From positions 3,720,001 to 3,784,000 of the forward strand of contig NZ_CP042968.1 in NCBI RefSeq assembly GCF_001693515.2: DNA of 64,000 nt, in the 5' to 3' direction. The position numbers were made by a program, and so were the translations under genes. Origin of the DNA: Bradyrhizobium paxllaeri (GTDB taxonomy: Bacteria > Pseudomonadota > Alphaproteobacteria > Rhizobiales > Xanthobacteraceae). Positions 8,614 through 17,579 of this stretch are shown in pieces. The first letter of the stretch is position 1; every line of letters begins with the position of its first letter. The notes below the pieces were generated by a model that did no database searches, had not been told where the DNA came from, and worked only from the letters and a program-made list of their open reading frames with translations.

Positions 8614-9443
8614 GCCTGATCAGATCGTGCGTCCGCGTGTGCGCCGTCGCTGCGCTACGCGATCGGCTTTGGCAAAGCGTGAACGTGTACGACTCCGACA
8701 ACACGCCGCTGGAAGACGCGGTGAAGGAAACGCCGCAGCCTTACGCCACGGTCTACACCGACGATGATGACGGCACCGACACCGAGGCGCATGACCTGGA
8801 TAGTGGCACGCGCATCATGATCATGATTGTTGAATTCGGCATCGCCGCGCCGATACCGGCCGCCGAGCAAGAGGGCGAGGGACCGAAGGTCGCAATCCCG
8901 CCGACCGACGCTTCCTTCGAGCTTGCCGTTGATGCGCTCGATCGGCAGATCGGTTACGCGCTGTTCACTGATCCGCGCTCGATATGGGGCGAGCATATGC
9001 GGTCACTGACGACGCGCGTTCTCAGTGTGTCGCGCAAGCGCGGCGCCGGTGCCGAGAAAGGCGCGCGCTTCGCAGCACGCCAGATCATCTATCAGCTGGA
9101 GACGATCGGGGACCTGGCGCCAGGCAGTGCACTTGCTTCTGACGGCGCAATCGCGCTCTTCCTGGATGCCGCCGAGGGCTCGGCCGAACGGCTCGACATC
9201 GCCAAGGCCGTGCAGTTCCTGCGCAGCGAGATCGCGATCAGCGACGATTGGTCCTGGCGCCGTGTGCAGGGCCTGCTCGGTCTGACGCGCGGCGAGGTCG
9301 ACGCGATCGGCATGGGACCGGTTAAGCCGAGCGATGCCGAGGCGCCCGACGAAGAGACGCCGGCGCTGACCGACGTCAAACCAGATCAGACCTCGACCGT
9401 GGTCGAGCCGTATCCGTCCGAGGCAGACAAGTATGGCGCTTGA
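8610..9443 (+). CDS. Tail completion or neck protein, uncertain
   Basis: 277 residues. The N-terminal half contains DDDDGTDTEAHDLDSGTRIMIMIVEFGIA, an arrangement seen in phage minor tail and tail-completion proteins (an acidic loop, then a strand). The middle has IWGEHMRSLTTRVLSVSRKRG and the C-terminal third is acidic and probably unstructured. It is coupled to genes on both sides by overlapping start and stop codons. I infer a neck or tail-terminator role from position; no domain is named with confidence. Confidence 0.5.
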   Translation: MSLIRSCVRVCAVAALRDRLWQSVNVYDSDNTPLEDAVKETPQPYATVYTDDDDGTDTEAHDLDSGTRIMIMIVEFGIAAPIPAAEQEGEGPKVAIPPTDASFELAVDALDRQIGYALFTDPRSIWGEHMRSLTTRVLSVSRKRGAGAEKGARFAARQIIYQLETIGDLAPGSALASDGAIALFLDAAEGSAERLDIAKAVQFLRSEIAISDDWSWRRVQGLLGLTRGEVDAIGMGPVKPSDAEAPDEETPALTDVKPDQTSTVVEPYPSEADKYGA

Positions 9444-10290
9444 TGACATCCAGAAGCTGATTTTCGAGGTCGCTGATCTGAAGCGCCGGCTCGGCCAGAT
9501 GGTGCGCGTCGGCTCGGTGGAAGAGGTCAAATCCGGCAGCGGTGAGCAGAAGCTGCGCATGAAGCTCGGCAAGGACGGCCAGGGCGAGGACATCCTGTCG
9601 CCCTGGCTGCACTCCTCTGACCATCGCGGTGGCGCGCGCGAAGAGGCGCGCTACAAGAAGGGTCAGAACGTGATGCTGATCGCGCCGAACGGCGATTGGC
9701 GCCAGGCGCAAATCTTCCCCTATGCGGAGAACGACAAGCACAAGCGACCGGATCACGCGACCGATTCCAGCGAGAGCTATCAATACGAGCACTTGCGCGA
9801 GTCCCGCACGAAGACCAGTCACGAATTGTGGTTGGCCGACGACGAAAGTCAGCAGCAAGGTTCGGGCGGCGAGGCGGGCAGCGGTCAAGGCGGTGGCGAA
9901 AGTCAGAAAGTCACGGACTCCGACAAGAGCGTCGCCCTGATCCGCATTGGTAAAAAGCCGAAACAGAAACAGCAGCAGCAAGCTGGCGGCGCGTCCGGCG
10001 CGCAAGAGCAGCAGGAAGAGGAAGAAAAGCCCAAGGGCGTCTTGCTTCTGAAGTTCAAGGAATCGGTCACGTTTCAGGTTGGCGAGAAGACCTTCGTCAA
10101 GATCACGGACGGCAAGATCGATGCCTATGTCGACGACTCGCACTCGATCATCGAAGCCGAGAAGATCACGCACAAGTCGAAGGTGGTCGTGCTGCAGGTC
10201 GAGGAGAAATGCCTGCTCGGCGGCGAGGATGCTTCGATCCAGGTGAAGCTTTGCGACGACAGCTGCGCAACCAAGGTCTATGCCATCTGA
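9433..10290 (+). CDS. Baseplate assembly protein V (central spike)
   Basis: 285 residues matching the gpV/gp45 family that forms the trimeric spike under the baseplate. A short N-terminal helix (DDIQKLIFEVADLKRRLGQMVRVG) leads into an OB-fold region with LSPWLHSSDHRG, KGQNVMLIAPNGDWRQAQIFPY. A Gln/Gly-rich insert follows, then a C-terminal run of short repeating strands (ESVTFQVGEKTFVKITDGKIDAYVD) expected for the beta-helix needle. It overlaps the preceding gene and opens the P2-like V-W-J-I cluster. Confidence 0.85.
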   Translation: MALDDIQKLIFEVADLKRRLGQMVRVGSVEEVKSGSGEQKLRMKLGKDGQGEDILSPWLHSSDHRGGAREEARYKKGQNVMLIAPNGDWRQAQIFPYAENDKHKRPDHATDSSESYQYEHLRESRTKTSHELWLADDESQQQGSGGEAGSGQGGGESQKVTDSDKSVALIRIGKKPKQKQQQQAGGASGAQEQQEEEEKPKGVLLLKFKESVTFQVGEKTFVKITDGKIDAYVDDSHSIIEAEKITHKSKVVVLQVEEKCLLGGEDASIQVKLCDDSCATKVYAI

Positions 10291-10308
10291 GAAGGAGAAC
10301 GCGAGGCC

Positions 10309-10524
10309 ATGATCAGGAAACAGACCTATGTGATCATTGACGACCGCATTAAGCCGGATGCGCTCGGTCAACTCGGAGGTGTCAAGGTCGAGACGCGCGG
10401 CGACAAGCGCATCGTGCAGATGACGCCGGGACAGGCGAAGTGGTACCTGGAGAACGGGGCGATCAAGCTCGATGCGCCAGCGCCGGCACCGCAGAAGGCG
10501 GCGGCCGAGAAGAAAGCCAGCTGA
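10309..10524 (+). CDS. Small phage protein between V and W, unknown function
   Basis: 71 residues starting MIRKQTYVIIDDRI. The N-terminal two thirds look globular, with VQMTPGQAKWYLENGAI as a helix. The end is an Ala/Pro/Lys-rich tail (APAPQKAAAEKKAS). A ribosome binding site (GAAGGAGAA) is present. The stop overlaps the ATG of the next gene as TGATG. Small proteins with a tail of this kind are common near baseplate genes, but this family is not recognised. Confidence 0.6.
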   Translation: MIRKQTYVIIDDRIKPDALGQLGGVKVETRGDKRIVQMTPGQAKWYLENGAIKLDAPAPAPQKAAAEKKAS

Positions 10525-11012
10525 TGGCCGACCCCATCCAGTATTATGACCCGGACCTGGCGATCTGGCCGGACCTCATTGCCGGCAAGGTGCCGTTGGC
10601 GCCGGTGCGGGTCGGCGTCGATCGCCGCACTGGCAAGGTGCTGGTCGGTTGGCCGCACGTGCAGCAATCCATGGGCGTGATCTTCTCGACGCGGTACCAT
10701 GAGCGCGTGCTGCGCCGCTATGTCGGCTCATTCGTGCCGCACCTGCTCGGCGAAAGCGCGCTGCCGCGCATCATCACCAGGTTCTTTTGGGCGATTGCCA
10801 GCGCGATCGACCTATGGGAGCCGTGCTATTCCATCCAGCGCGTACTGGTCGGTCCGGACGTCTCGCCCGAAACGGTGCGGCTCGGCAATTTCACCTTCCA
10901 GAATAACGGCGTGTATCGGCCGCGCGGCCACCTCGGCGATCCGACGCCGGAGAAGCGGCGCGCTGGCGGCTTCGTCGGTCGCGGCGAGGGGCTATGGGAT
11001 GCAACCGCCTGA
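10524..11012 (+). CDS. Baseplate wedge protein W (GPW/gp25 family)
   Basis: 162 residues. The core VLVGWPHVQQSMGVIFSTRYHERVLRRYVGS and the following IITRFFWAIASAIDLWEPCYSIQRV are the signature of GPW/gp25 proteins, which form the inner baseplate and share a lysozyme-like fold without needing activity. The ATG chosen overlaps the preceding stop; longer readings upstream run through that gene in another frame. Its place after V and before J is the P2 order. Confidence 0.85.
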   Translation: MADPIQYYDPDLAIWPDLIAGKVPLAPVRVGVDRRTGKVLVGWPHVQQSMGVIFSTRYHERVLRRYVGSFVPHLLGESALPRIITRFFWAIASAIDLWEPCYSIQRVLVGPDVSPETVRLGNFTFQNNGVYRPRGHLGDPTPEKRRAGGFVGRGEGLWDATA

Positions 11013-11023
11013 CAGGGTGAGAC

Positions 11024-11980
11024 ATGGCCAGACTTGGTGTCATTGAGCTTGATCAGCTGCCGGCGATGCAGGTGCTGGAGAAGCTGGACTCGGAGTCCAT
11101 CCTTTCCGCGCGCATGGCGCAGTTCGTTGCGCTCTGGAAGAGCCACGATCCGCCGGCGGGCGCCGAGTACGACGTCGAGAACCTTGAGTTCGATCCGATC
11201 AAGATCACGCAGGAAGCCTCAACCTATTTCGAGCTTCTGGTGCGCGACCGCGTCAACCAGGCGGCCAAGGCGGTCACGTTGGCGTTTGCATCGGGGTCGG
11301 ACCTGGATGCGATCGGCTCGCGCTATCCCGGCGGCATGCCTCGGTTGTCGGGCGAGAGTGATGACCACTATCGCATGCGCATCTGGCTCTCGGCCAACAC
11401 GCTTTCGCCGCATGGCGTCTATGAGAGTTATGTCTTTTGGGCGCTGACCGCCGACAAGACGCTGCGCGATGCCACGGCGGTGGCGCAGCGCGGCACGCCG
11501 AACGTGGCGATCACCATCATGGCGGACGGCACGCCGGTGAAGGCCAATGCGGCGAAGAACGGCATCACCACGTTTCCGAGCCCGACGCCGACGATCCCGC
11601 AAATCGACGTGGTGCGTAGTTACGTCGAGAACAGTTCGCGCAAAGCGCTGACCGACGTCGTCAGCGTGCGCGCGCCGAAGATCGTCAAGACGAATTACAA
11701 GATCGACGTCTGGCTTTTCCCGAGTTGGGACGTCGACCTTATGATGCCAGAGCTTTATGTCGCGGCGGCCGAACTGATCGAGAAGCAGCGCTGGCTCGGC
11801 TACTCGCACACGATCGACTCGATCGACGCGGCGCTGAAGCGCTCCGGCGTCTACAAGATCAAGGTGATCGAGCCCGCGGCCGACGTCGAGATTGATCGCC
11901 ATGAAGCGGTGCAGGTGGGGCAGGTCACGATCCGATATGCCGGCCGTGGCGGCTTCGAAGAGCCGACCGAGCCAACGTGA
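11024..11980 (+). CDS. Baseplate protein J
   Basis: 318 residues of the baseplate J-like family (P2 gpJ, Mu gp47, T4 gp6), the wedge component that carries the outer baseplate. Diagnostic features are an N-terminal helical part, FELLVRDRVNQAAKAVTLAFASGSDLDAIGSRYPG in the middle, the GESDDHYRMRIWLSA helix, and the repeated strand-rich C-terminal half (VAITIMADG, APKIVKTNYKIDVWLFP). It is coupled to the next gene by GTGA. Confidence 0.88.
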   Translation: MARLGVIELDQLPAMQVLEKLDSESILSARMAQFVALWKSHDPPAGAEYDVENLEFDPIKITQEASTYFELLVRDRVNQAAKAVTLAFASGSDLDAIGSRYPGGMPRLSGESDDHYRMRIWLSANTLSPHGVYESYVFWALTADKTLRDATAVAQRGTPNVAITIMADGTPVKANAAKNGITTFPSPTPTIPQIDVVRSYVENSSRKALTDVVSVRAPKIVKTNYKIDVWLFPSWDVDLMMPELYVAAAELIEKQRWLGYSHTIDSIDAALKRSGVYKIKVIEPAADVEIDRHEAVQVGQVTIRYAGRGGFEEPTEPT

Positions 11981-13230
11981 CTGCGACCGACCTCGGTTCT
12001 CGGCTGCTCTATCGAACTGCGACGGGCCTGGAAAGGGCGCTTGCCGATGTCGACGGCTTCCGGATCACCGACACCAATGTCGAACTGATCCAGGCGATAT
12101 GGGACCCTTGGACATGTCCCTTGCGGGTACTGTCGTATCTCGCCTGGGCGATGGGCGTCGAGTACTGGAATGACGATTGGTCGGAGACCACCAAGCGCGC
12201 CTGGGTTGCCTATCAGCTGGAATTCAAATCGACGCGCGGCACCCGCAAGGCGCTGGAAGTTGCCGTCGATTACGCCGGGCGCGACATATCGCCATGGGGC
12301 TATGAGGTCACCAAGGTCATGGCGCGGCCTCAGAAGGTGTTCTCCGGGCCATCGCTCACGCGCGAGCAGCGCGAAGCCTGGCTGGCGCGGCTGCCGCAGG
12401 TGCGCGTATGGCGCATCAACGAACAGGGCACGGCGGCGCCTTACAAGAGCTTCTACAATTCACACGCTGCGAACCGCCTGCGCCACCGCCGCTTCCACCT
12501 CGGTGGCGCCGCGTCGATACCATCGGATGCGATCACGCGCCTGAAGCGCCGCGCGCGCTGGATCGAACATGGCGTCGAGACCGACATTCACGTGTCGGAC
12601 TTCGGCTCATACTTCCAGCTGCACAAGGCTGGCGTCGAAAACGGCTCGGTGTTCTCCGGAAGACCGTTCGGCCTCGGTCGGCACTACCTGCCCTCGACGG
12701 CCGATGAGCGGCTGATCACAATCGAGCCGAGGGCCGCGATGCCCTGGCGCTCGGCGAACACGCCGTCGATGCAGGCCGTGACGTCCGAACCCGAACGCGT
12801 CACCGTTCACGGCACGCGCGGGCGAGGGGTGTTCTGCGATACGCCGCTTGCCAATTTCTTCGTGCCAACCACGGCGCCGTATCGCATCTATCAGCGCTAT
12901 GCGGTGCTCGATCCGACCGTGCGTGAGCTTCGAAGGCCGCCAACCCAATTCATGGGCGTCGGTCGTTACGGCTTCCCGGCCTTCACCGCACGCGTACACG
13001 TCGAAGTCAGGGGCGTCATCCATCCAAAGGCCGCCGGCTTCGGCTACCTGGTGCCTGGCATAAGGTTCTTCATGCCACACGACGGCCGGGCGATCGAGCA
13101 GGTCAAGCTGGCCGCGCAGGGAGCGAAGGCGCTTCGCGACAGGATTTTGCTGCGGACCGGACCGGAGCCGAAGTTCTTGGCCGGTGAGAAGCCTGTCATG
13201 GCCGAAATCGACACCATGCCGGCCGGCTGA
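11977..13230 (+). CDS. Tail protein I with a long C-terminal extension
   Basis: The first ~110 residues match the P2 gpI family (DPWTCPLRVLSYLAWAMGVEYWNDDWSETTKR, STRGTRKALEVAVDYAG), a baseplate-periphery protein that helps attach the tail fibres. P2 gpI is about 180 residues. Here some 300 further residues follow, rich in Arg and Tyr, with no recognised domain; they may be a fused fibre-binding or baseplate domain. The GTG start overlaps the stop of J, which fixes the start. Confidence 0.8.
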   Translation: MTATDLGSRLLYRTATGLERALADVDGFRITDTNVELIQAIWDPWTCPLRVLSYLAWAMGVEYWNDDWSETTKRAWVAYQLEFKSTRGTRKALEVAVDYAGRDISPWGYEVTKVMARPQKVFSGPSLTREQREAWLARLPQVRVWRINEQGTAAPYKSFYNSHAANRLRHRRFHLGGAASIPSDAITRLKRRARWIEHGVETDIHVSDFGSYFQLHKAGVENGSVFSGRPFGLGRHYLPSTADERLITIEPRAAMPWRSANTPSMQAVTSEPERVTVHGTRGRGVFCDTPLANFFVPTTAPYRIYQRYAVLDPTVRELRRPPTQFMGVGRYGFPAFTARVHVEVRGVIHPKAAGFGYLVPGIRFFMPHDGRAIEQVKLAAQGAKALRDRILLRTGPEPKFLAGEKPVMAEIDTMPAG

Positions 13231-13247
13231 CAATACGGAGAACTGTA

Positions 13248-15497
13248 ATGGAGAAGCGCGTACTCTTTCGCGACTATCAAGAGCAGCAGGCGCAGGATCA
13301 CAACGATCTGCAGGCCTTTGCGCGGTCGTCGCTCGATCACCTCACGCTCGACGTGGTGACGAAGACCAGGCGCTATGCCGGCTTCACCGTGATCAAGACG
13401 GCGCAGGCGGAAATCCAGGTCGCGCCTGGCCGCTTCTATGACGTGCTCGGCGCCATCTATCATCGCGACACCACGCTTGTGCAGTCAATGCTGACCTATC
13501 TGCCGGCGGTGGCGCAACGGAAGGTCTTGATCTCGGTGTACGGCATCGAGAACGAAGCCGACGTTGAGGAACGCGACTTCTTGGTCGACGTCGACACCGG
13601 ACGCACCGAGCCGCAGGCGGTCTCGACCACGACATCGCGCGACGCCATCATTGCCATCAGCCCCGGCTCGGAATCATCCGATCCGCAGCCGCCGGCCATC
13701 CCGGTCGGTCATGCGCCGGTCGCGTATGTCACGCTCGATCCGGTGCAGGTCGTGTCGGTGCAGATGCTGACCGACTTCGCGGTGCAGTCGACCGAAGACC
13801 TCGACAACCGCGCCGATGCGCTGGAGACGTTTCAGGGGCAGATCGGGCCGCGCGTTTCCTCGCTCGCATCCGATCTTGCGGCGCTCGCAGCGCTGGTCAG
13901 GGCGTCGGCGCAGCAATACGACGTCAGCATGATCTTCCGTGATCTCGCCGAGGTGAAGGAGAAGGCGGGACTGCCGGCGGCCTATTCGCAGTACGGCGCC
14001 GACTATTTCGTCGATCCGACCGACTCCGACACCGATAATAGCCTGCAGCTTGGCTATGACGCGCTCACCGAAATGGGCGCCCGGTTCGCAGCGGCGAATG
14101 CCGACATCTTCGAAATCTCATTGTTCTCGGCCAACGATCCGAATGCAGCCCTGCAGAACGGCATGTTGCTGCCGGCCTATGACCGCGAAGTGAAGCTGTC
14201 GAACACGGCCTATCACGACGACCTGGGCATGTCGCAATACGGCTATCAGACATACCAGCTGGTTCAGCGCAAAATCAAAAAGGAGCGCCTGCGCTACGGC
14301 GGCGGCTACACGCAGTGCACCAACGGCGCCCGGATGAATACCGGCACCGGCGAGCAGGCGCCGTTCTGGCTGCCCGACTTCCAGACCTATCAGACCGTTC
14401 AAATGACAGGACCTGGCTTCGTCGGCCATGTCTGGAATCAGTTCGATTACTGGTGGCACGACAGCTGGACCGAGTCCTATTGGGAATTGGAGACGATCGA
14501 CCACACCATCACTGGTGCGCAGATCGCCCAAACCTTCCTGGTTGCGAATGACATGTGGGCGACGCGGCTGTCGTTCTATGTCACCGCGAAAGCGGCGGCC
14601 GAGAACATCATCGTATCGCTGACGGAAGTGAACACTGGCATGCCGGACCTGGAGAAGGTGATCCTACACCAGGTGCATAACCAGGCGAACATTGTGGTCG
14701 GCTGGAATCATATCGACATCGTTCCGACCTTCCTGGAGCGCGGCAAGCGCTATGCGATCGTGCTGACATCGAACGCAAACCATCGCATCGGCATGTCATA
14801 CGGCCAGACTTATCTGGATGGCACGTTCTTCTATTCGACCGATGGTCAGTATTACCTCGGCGACCTCATGAAGGACATGCTGTTCCAGGTGTGGGGCGCC
14901 AAATTCCGCTCTGCACAGGTGACGATCGAGTTTGCGCCGATCAATCTCGACGGCGGCTTGCGCAATATCGACATCACGGCCGGCGCCATCGTCCCGGCAT
15001 CGTGCGACCTGGTCTATGAAATGCGGCCGAATGGCGCCGGCGAATGGCAGCCGCTGACGCCAACCAATGTCGCGGCGCTGGTCGCCGCGCCGCCGCTCTG
15101 TCAATTCCGGGCACGGTTCATCGGTACCCGCGACGTGCAGCCTGGCCTCATGATCGCCGGCTCGCGCGCCTACGTCTCCAGGCCGAAGATCACCTTCGTT
15201 CATGTCTCCGAGCAGCAAACGCTAGCGGCAGCCTCGACTTCGATCTACGTCAAATGCGTCCTGGAGCGTTTCGACGATACGCCGCACGATTTTTCCTGTG
15301 CCCTTCGCGTCGCTAACACCACGGTGCAGGCGACGGGATTCACCGACGAAGTGCTCGACGTCAACTTGAAGCGGGTCGCGCGGACCTTCCACTTCACGAC
15401 GCCGTCGACACAGAACTTCATCGTCATCATGTCTGGAAGCACCAACTCGCCGGCAAGCATCTTCCACGTCGCCGAGCGTGTGTTCTGGGTCGCATAG
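13248..15497 (+). CDS. Large baseplate or tail structural protein (DUF4815-like)
   Basis: 749 residues. It begins MEKRVLFRDYQEQQAQDHNDLQAFARSSLDHL and continues with beta-rich repeats (FTVIKTAQAEIQVAPGRFYDVLGAIYHRD), which fits DUF4815-type phage proteins. Residues ~380-560 look like a jelly-roll (ITGAQIAQTFLVANDMWATRLSFYV; FLERGKRYAIVLTSNANHRIG). The position between gpI and the fibre genes suggests a baseplate-to-fibre connector or receptor-binding component. An AGGAG-like site (ACGGAGAACTGTA) precedes the ATG. The domain name is from memory of the N-terminal pattern. Confidence 0.6.
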   Translation: MEKRVLFRDYQEQQAQDHNDLQAFARSSLDHLTLDVVTKTRRYAGFTVIKTAQAEIQVAPGRFYDVLGAIYHRDTTLVQSMLTYLPAVAQRKVLISVYGIENEADVEERDFLVDVDTGRTEPQAVSTTTSRDAIIAISPGSESSDPQPPAIPVGHAPVAYVTLDPVQVVSVQMLTDFAVQSTEDLDNRADALETFQGQIGPRVSSLASDLAALAALVRASAQQYDVSMIFRDLAEVKEKAGLPAAYSQYGADYFVDPTDSDTDNSLQLGYDALTEMGARFAAANADIFEISLFSANDPNAALQNGMLLPAYDREVKLSNTAYHDDLGMSQYGYQTYQLVQRKIKKERLRYGGGYTQCTNGARMNTGTGEQAPFWLPDFQTYQTVQMTGPGFVGHVWNQFDYWWHDSWTESYWELETIDHTITGAQIAQTFLVANDMWATRLSFYVTAKAAAENIIVSLTEVNTGMPDLEKVILHQVHNQANIVVGWNHIDIVPTFLERGKRYAIVLTSNANHRIGMSYGQTYLDGTFFYSTDGQYYLGDLMKDMLFQVWGAKFRSAQVTIEFAPINLDGGLRNIDITAGAIVPASCDLVYEMRPNGAGEWQPLTPTNVAALVAAPPLCQFRARFIGTRDVQPGLMIAGSRAYVSRPKITFVHVSEQQTLAAASTSIYVKCVLERFDDTPHDFSCALRVANTTVQATGFTDEVLDVNLKRVARTFHFTTPSTQNFIVIMSGSTNSPASIFHVAERVFWVA

Positions 15498-15507
15498 GGA
15501 GTGCCAC

Positions 15508-15732
15508 ATGGCGAGCAATAACCAGACCAACTTCAGCGGCACGATCGAACCGATCGAGCCCATGAAAACGCTGCCCAAGTTCGTGGATGGCGCGCAATAC
15601 CACATCAAGGTCGCGCGCGCGGTCGAGCTTGCGCCGGGCCTTTGGGCGCGGCCGGCGTCGCCGAAGGTTGTGGTCTCCGGTGCCAAGGCACGCGAGCTTG
15701 GTGATGTCGTCATTTGGGCGATGAAGCTCTGA
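15508..15732 (+). CDS. Small phage protein upstream of the tail fibre, unknown
   Basis: 74 residues starting MASNNQTNFSGTIEPIEPMKTL. It has a strand-rich centre (FVDGAQYHIKVARAVELAPGLWARP) and ends GAKARELGDVVIWAMKL. A site GGGAG precedes the ATG; a reading starting ten codons earlier lacks it. It may be a small structural component or a fibre cap, but no family is recognised. Confidence 0.55.
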   Translation: MASNNQTNFSGTIEPIEPMKTLPKFVDGAQYHIKVARAVELAPGLWARPASPKVVVSGAKARELGDVVIWAMKL

Positions 15733-15745
15733 CGGAGTAACCCCG

Positions 15746-16876
15746 ATGGTCTCCAGGTTCGAGAGCTATCGCGTCAAGCGGCGGGACAATCTCGCCGATC
15801 CCGAGTTCTGGAATCCGCGCTTCCGCGATCTCGACAATCGCATGACAGCGCGCGAGTTAGACGCGACCAGGATTGACGCTGTGGTCGACGCGTTGGAGGC
15901 GGTCGCGCTGCAGCGACTGAATGACACATTCACGCCGCTGATCCTGGAAGCGCAGGCCAGGCTCAACAATCTCGGTGCTTCCTTCTCCGCTGAAAGCCTG
16001 GAAGCGCATACGATCGTCACCGGTCCGCAGACGTTCACGCTGACCGACGAAACGGCGGAAATGTACGTCTATACGGACTATGTGAATATCCGCCCTGCGG
16101 CAGCGACGCAGAATCTGATGCTGGCGCAGGTCATCAGCTTCAATCGCGCCACCAAGGCGCTGAATGTCAATGTCGTGCACGCGGAAGGCGCCGGTACGTT
16201 CGAAGACTGGCTGATCCGCGTCGGCGCACCGATCGACCTCACCCATGCCGACCGCACCGACAACCCGCACCAGACCACGGCCGCGCAGGTCGGCGCGTAC
16301 ACGATCGCCGCTGCGGATGCGGCCATTGCGGCAGCCATCGCCGCGATCCCTGGCGTCGATCTGTCGGGACTGCTCGCCAAGAATCAAAACCTTTCGGATC
16401 TCACCGACGTCGCGGCGGCGCGCACCGCGCTCGGCCTGAAGCTGCTCGCGACGCAAGACACGGTCGGCTGGGCGCAGCTGGCGAGCAACATCTTCGGCAC
16501 CGCTGCAAACTTCCGGGCGAAGGCAGCGAACAAACTTCTGACCGCAGAAGGGGTTTGGGATGCGGCGGCGCAAGTGCAACTGCCCGATCAATCCGGCACG
16601 GTGACGCTGGATTTTTCGACCGGGATCAACTTCTACATCCCGCTTGCCGGGAGCATCACGCTGGCCAACCCGATCAATGGCAAGAACGGCCAGTCCGGCT
16701 GCATTTACATCTATCAGGGCAGCGGCGCCGGACGCACCGTCTCCTACGGCAATCAATGGTATCCGCTCAATGCGCAGTGGCCAACGCTGTCGACGGTCGC
16801 CACCGCTTCGAACTATCTGACCTATCAGTGCATCGCCGGCTTGGTCACGGTGACGGGCGGCAAGTTGACGGGCTGA
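15746..16876 (+). CDS. Tail fibre protein
   Basis: 376 residues. The N-terminus (MVSRFESYRVKRRDNLADPEFWNPRFRDLDNRM) is the attachment part. The middle carries THADRTDNPHQTTAAQVGAYT and NLSDLTDVAAARTALGL, two motifs found again and again in trimeric phage tail fibres. The C-terminus (ITLANPINGKNGQSGCIYIYQGSG) is a beta-structured tip. Such fibres contact the host surface. It stands four bases before the glycine-rich protein gene, with which it probably acts. Confidence 0.82.
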   Translation: MVSRFESYRVKRRDNLADPEFWNPRFRDLDNRMTARELDATRIDAVVDALEAVALQRLNDTFTPLILEAQARLNNLGASFSAESLEAHTIVTGPQTFTLTDETAEMYVYTDYVNIRPAAATQNLMLAQVISFNRATKALNVNVVHAEGAGTFEDWLIRVGAPIDLTHADRTDNPHQTTAAQVGAYTIAAADAAIAAAIAAIPGVDLSGLLAKNQNLSDLTDVAAARTALGLKLLATQDTVGWAQLASNIFGTAANFRAKAANKLLTAEGVWDAAAQVQLPDQSGTVTLDFSTGINFYIPLAGSITLANPINGKNGQSGCIYIYQGSGAGRTVSYGNQWYPLNAQWPTLSTVATASNYLTYQCIAGLVTVTGGKLTG

Positions 16877-16880
16877 TCCC

Positions 16881-17576
16881 ATGGCGTTGGCCGCGCGCAA
16901 GCAATCGTCCTTGCTGGTGCCGACGCGGCGCGTGCTGATACCGCAGCGGCGCGTGCTGCGACCGCGCCTTGCAATTCCTGGCATCGCGCCATTGCCGGTT
17001 GGTGCGAGGAAGCCTGTGCCAGGCTCGACCAATTACGGATCAGCCGGGTCGTACACATTCGTCTTTCCGTATTGCGATACGTTCTCGATTGACATGTACG
17101 CGCCAGGCGGCGGCGGTGGTGGAGCGGTCGCATACTGGAACGGCGTGGTACCGGGCTCGCCGGGCGGCGCTGGCGGTTACATGCAGTTCTACCGGGACGG
17201 CATTTGCAACCTCGTTGCCTATGGCGGCAATGGCGGGCCAGCCGGTGCTTTTGACGCAGCGTCTCAATCTCCAGGTCGTCAAACCGCTCACGGCACCGCC
17301 TCTGGCGGGCAGGGCAACGTCACCGGTGGCGGACGTGCTGGAGGTGTAGAGGGCCGGACATGGCAGGGCAGCACAACGTTCTATGGCTGGATTGGCGGCA
17401 ATGGCGCGCGGGTCTATTCGACATTCACCAATTGCCGCACTTGGGAAGGTTGGACGTTCTCGTTGACCGTCGGCAGCCCCGGCAGCGCCGGCGCAAATGG
17501 GACCTCCACGGGCTACACGACTACACAATATCCAGCAACCGGAGGTTCCGGCACTGCCTATGTGTCTTGGAGTTGA
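16881..17576 (+). CDS. Glycine-rich receptor-binding or fibre-tip protein
   Basis: 231 residues. A basic N-terminus rich in Arg-Arg-Val-Leu repeats (RRVLIPQRRVLRPR) is followed by a glycine-rich domain (APGGGGGGAVAYW, GSPGGAGGYMQFYRDG, VGSPGSAGANGTSTGY). Glycine-rich domains of this kind form polyglycine sandwiches at the tips of phage fibres and set host range. It follows the fibre gene directly and precedes a DUF4376 protein, a common adhesin set. Confidence 0.7.
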   Translation: MALAARKQSSLLVPTRRVLIPQRRVLRPRLAIPGIAPLPVGARKPVPGSTNYGSAGSYTFVFPYCDTFSIDMYAPGGGGGGAVAYWNGVVPGSPGGAGGYMQFYRDGICNLVAYGGNGGPAGAFDAASQSPGRQTAHGTASGGQGNVTGGGRAGGVEGRTWQGSTTFYGWIGGNGARVYSTFTNCRTWEGWTFSLTVGSPGSAGANGTSTGYTTTQYPATGGSGTAYVSWS

Positions 17577-17579
17577 GCG

